A program made the position numbers and the translations under genes. The notes under the pieces are model-generated. The model made no database searches and was not told the DNA's origin. It saw nothing but the letters and a program-made list of their open reading frames with translations. Below, piece by piece: positions 61,232-64,000 of a stretch of 64,000 nt of DNA. The stretch is taken from the NCBI GenBank assembly GCA_020466095.1, contig CM035807.1, positions 117,107,624-117,171,623 on the forward strand. Reading direction: 5' to 3'. This DNA comes from Chlorops oryzae (taxonomy: Eukaryota; Arthropoda; Insecta; Diptera; Chloropidae). The first letter of the stretch is position 1. Each line of letters opens with the position of its first letter.

Positions 61232-61745
61232 CGTCGTATCGTTCCGCATTCTGCCATTGGAGTAATAAAATTATCTTGTCATGTGGATGGGAGGATGCGT
61301 GTGAGTGAGTTAAATGCCTTCAGTGTGAGTAACTGTCTTTGGCATTCGGACGTTTAAACATGAAATTACTTAATTTTTATAGAAATTACAAGGATTCTTT
61401 GAAAGGACAAAGTTATTTAATGGAATATCAGGTTCAGCTGGAGCTGGGATTTGAAAAAATTCAGTACATACAATCGATGTCACTATTTGGAATAAGTCAA
61501 CACAACATTTTTCCCTAATTAAGATACAAATTAGCACGCAATCTTTAAAAAAAAATAGGAGGCGATAGCTTCTCAGGCTATCGGCCAAAGGGGGTTTTTT
61601 TAAATATTTCTTTGAGTTTTAAATAAAACAAGTGAGGGTATTATAGTCAGGATAGCCTGACAATACAACACCCGACACAACTTTTAAGACAAAGCAACCT
61701 CGAGATTTTGAAGGACATTAAGGCGATCATATTCCGATTTTTAAG

Positions 61746-62721
61746 AAAGGGTATAGCACTATAAGCATAGTGAATCTGTCCCAGAAGCCGATTTCAACTT
61801 TACCTGTCCTACTGTTAAACTATTTAATTTTCGCGAAATTTTCGCTCTCCTATAGTCCTTGAGCATCCTTGAAAAAGGGGTTTTTTTAGAGAAAACTTTA
61901 AAAAATATTATTATTAAATTTTTAAAAAGAATTTGTAGAGCGGCACCAAACTGGAAATACACTGAAAAAAATTGTTAAAATTTTATTTTTAGTTTTGTGA
62001 AAAAAATTTTCTCAGTGTAAAATTAAAAAAAATTTTCGATTTCCTGTTATATTAGCAATCGGCTAACGTTTGTTTCATCTTCTTATCTTAATAAGTTTTT
62101 GAGATATAAAATTTGGAAAAAAGGCTTATTAAAAAAGGATTTACAAGGATATTTCAAGGACTATGCAACATAGAAATTTTTTATTCTTCTTTGTTGTTTG
62201 TTACACAAATTCACATGATATGACAATACGGAAAAATCATATTGATGCATACCAATCAAAGGTACACCCGAGAAGTATGCAACATTTTTTTTATTTCGCC
62301 ATTTTTAAGGATGTTCCACCCGACTGAGCGTATTGAAACTTAGCACACTTAATCTTAGCATAAAACTCTATTTTTGACAATTTTAATTAAGTTTGTCGCA
62401 CACCTCCAACAACAAAAACAATGTCATGGAAAAATATCCTTCCACGGGAGCATGTATTGGTTTTAGCAAAATTGCCCAAAAAATATTTTTCTAATATTTT
62501 TTGAGTAATTTTCTACATATGGGCTTTTGAATGAACATTCTATCTTTATAAATGTCTTAGATATGATTTTTTAAAAGTTTTCCCCTTTTTCAAGGATACT
62601 CAAGAACTATAGGAGATCGAGAGCGAAATTAAATAGTTTGCATTAACCTTAACAGTAGGAGAGGTAAAGTTGAAATCGGCTTCTGGGGCAGATTCACTAT
62701 GCATATAGTGCTATACCCTTT
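61746..62721. mobile_element. Foldback element with long terminal inverted repeats
   Basis: AAAGGGTATAGCACTATAAG ... CATATAGTGCTATACCCTTT; the arms pair well for ~150 bp (GCCGATTTCAACTTTACCTG / CTAAAGTTGAAATCGGC-type complement). A copy of the ACTGAGAAAAATTTT MITE (61912-62170) lies between the arms. Confidence 0.87.
61912..62170 (-). mobile_element. ACTGAGAAAAATTTT-containing MITE, copy 4
   Basis: GAATTTGTAGAGCGGCACCA, TTTTCTCAGTGTAAAATT, TTAGCAATCGGCTAACGTTT and AAGGATATTTCAAGGACTAT follow in the order of the other reverse copies; truncated at the right. Confidence 0.8.
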
Positions 62722-63061
62722 GTTGGTCTATCTCAACTGATTGTGGGTGTTAGGTAGGTACACACAACCATACAATATACCCTCGATACAGAGTGTGCCC
62801 ATCTACAGACCTACTGTCTGGTCGAAGAAACGCCTTTGTAAGCCAATACAATAATTCAATGAAATTATCGAAATTGTGACGTTCACATGAAATTGGAGAC
62901 CTTTGATCTCTTTATCGCGCAATGAAGCAATCGACAAAAAAACAAATAAATAAATAAAAGAAGAAATAAAACACCGAATGGTGGGAAAACGCATGGGAAA
63001 ATACTTTGTTGCATGTTCGATGTGAATTCGTTTATAATTTCAATTTATTTGTGTCACACAC

Positions 63062-63213
63062 CAGTGGCGTAGCGAGACATTTTGGCGCCCGGGGAACATG
63101 CAGAAAACGCCGCCGCCTCCAATCGGCCGGAATAAAAATACCTTCATAAAAATTGAAATATGATTTGACGGCCGGGGCGACTTTCCCCTTCGTCCCCCCT
63201 CACTACGCTACTG
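63062..63213. mobile_element. hAT-like MITE (CAGTGGCGTAGC family), copy 2
   Basis: CAGTGGCGTAGCGAGACATT ... CCTCACTACGCTACTG; TGTCACAC occurs on both sides (left copy two bases further out), a probable 8-bp duplication. Confidence 0.8.
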
Positions 63214-64000
63214 TGTCACACCATGAGCCATTCATGCTCAGAGCTTTGCGGTTGGGGAAATTTCGCTCGAAGATTTTACTGACCTCTCAGGCGACGAACC
63301 ACTGAGAGATATTTCAACGAGGATCCTTATTCATCCCAGTCGTCCATCGCTCACAAAAGCTAAGTATATCATAGGGGTGCTTTAGGTAGTAGGGATATTT
63401 TTTGTCCCCTCTCTTTTTTTTCCAACCTAACGGAATTATTACAAAAAGGAATTCTTCAAAAATTTCCCTAAAATGACTAAAAATAGGAAACGAAATCTTT
63501 TATTTTCTTATTGAGACCCTTTCGTTTAAATCCGAACGCATCCCTTTTATATAGCTGAGAGTAGGAAAAAACTTTCTTAAAGTTTTCCTCCTTATCACAC
63601 ACATTCTCACACACACACACATATACATCTTATGAAGAAGAAGCAAACCGTTCCCTTGCCTCAGCACATTCGAAATATGTAATAAATTATGTAATGTGAA
63701 ATGAAATGAAGTGGCGTCATTGGGAAAAGCTCATTAGGCTAATGTGAACGCGAATCGACAGTTTCGACTCGGCTCCTTTGTCGTTTAACACGCGTGCTCA
63801 TTAGCCTCCGCTTCTTGAGTGTAATTCGCAAATGTTTTCAAACCGAAAAAAAGATTTATAACTAGAAAATGAAAAGAAAATACAGAATGAAAGGAAAAAC
63901 TTTTACGAATTTTATCAATCATGATTGGCGTTATTCATGCTCCTCTCGAGACAAACAAAATCCGAATCTAACGCATGCAGAAATGAATTTCGACTAAACG
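63214..64000. other. Intergenic, no gene seen
   Basis: Short (CA)n at 63,600-63,620; otherwise single-copy AT-rich DNA with no recognisable exon. Confidence 0.5.

Larger units (their letters stand above)
61629..62799 (-). mobile_element. DINE-1/Helitron-like repeat, copy C (disrupted)
   Basis: Reverse orientation: CAAGTGAGGGTATTATAGTC with hairpin GTCAGGATAGCCTGAC at one end, and ACCCTCGATACAGAGTGTG at the other. Most of the interior is replaced by the inverted-repeat element at 61746-62721. Confidence 0.82.

Overview
This is a eukaryotic window, from a higher (cyclorrhaphan) fly. The reasons are GT-AG introns, AT-rich intergenic DNA full of small transposons, three copies of a DINE-1/Helitron-like repeat with the (GTCC/GTCT)n tract and '...TATCTTGACGAAATTTGG...' signature seen in fly genomes, and an intronless large-Maf gene that is recognisably Drosophila traffic jam. 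I cannot name the species.

Layout. 1-6452: a tandem array of nine ~720-bp units, each an almost loop-free inverted repeat with ~300-bp arms; it runs off the left edge and decays into a diverged unit (6453-6860). 7002-14975: a compact gene cluster, with a CRAL-TRIO lipid-transfer gene on + (5 exons), a tektin gene on - (9 exons) and a CATIP-like ciliary/flagellar gene on - (4 exons). The tektin and CATIP-like genes point to cilium/sperm-flagellum biology. 15000-32600: transposon-rich intergenic DNA. 32620-34385: the tj gene, with a plausible TATA/Inr promoter, ~370-bp leader and a single 453-codon coding exon. 34386-64000: its long 3' flank and a further ~25 kb of intergenic DNA made of nested MITEs.

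The most informative material lies outside the genes. (i) The hairpin array has the architecture of a hairpin-RNA (endo-siRNA) locus or a palindromic satellite, with arm-specific differences, a C/A alternation in units 1-6 and a dyad centre that is exactly inverted between units 1-2/4 and units 5-9. (ii) Several transposon insertions can be dated and classified inside the window because an empty paralogous site is also present: a TTAA-type MITE in a Helitron copy, and a TAA-type MITE in one arm of an inverted segmental duplication. (iii) A 1.87-kb element with an 8-bp target duplication carries a ~0.9-kb GATGGT-type minisatellite and a cluster of TATCGATA motifs. (iv) A 1.27-kb element has termini reading CACAGTG with a GC-rich 5-bp duplication, as in Transib. 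(v) tRNA-like A-box/B-box segments sit inside terminal-inverted-repeat elements.

Two of the three multi-exon genes need a one-base correction to keep frame, so either the sequence has residual indels or these copies are damaged. No searches were run; all family calls come from reading the sequence.
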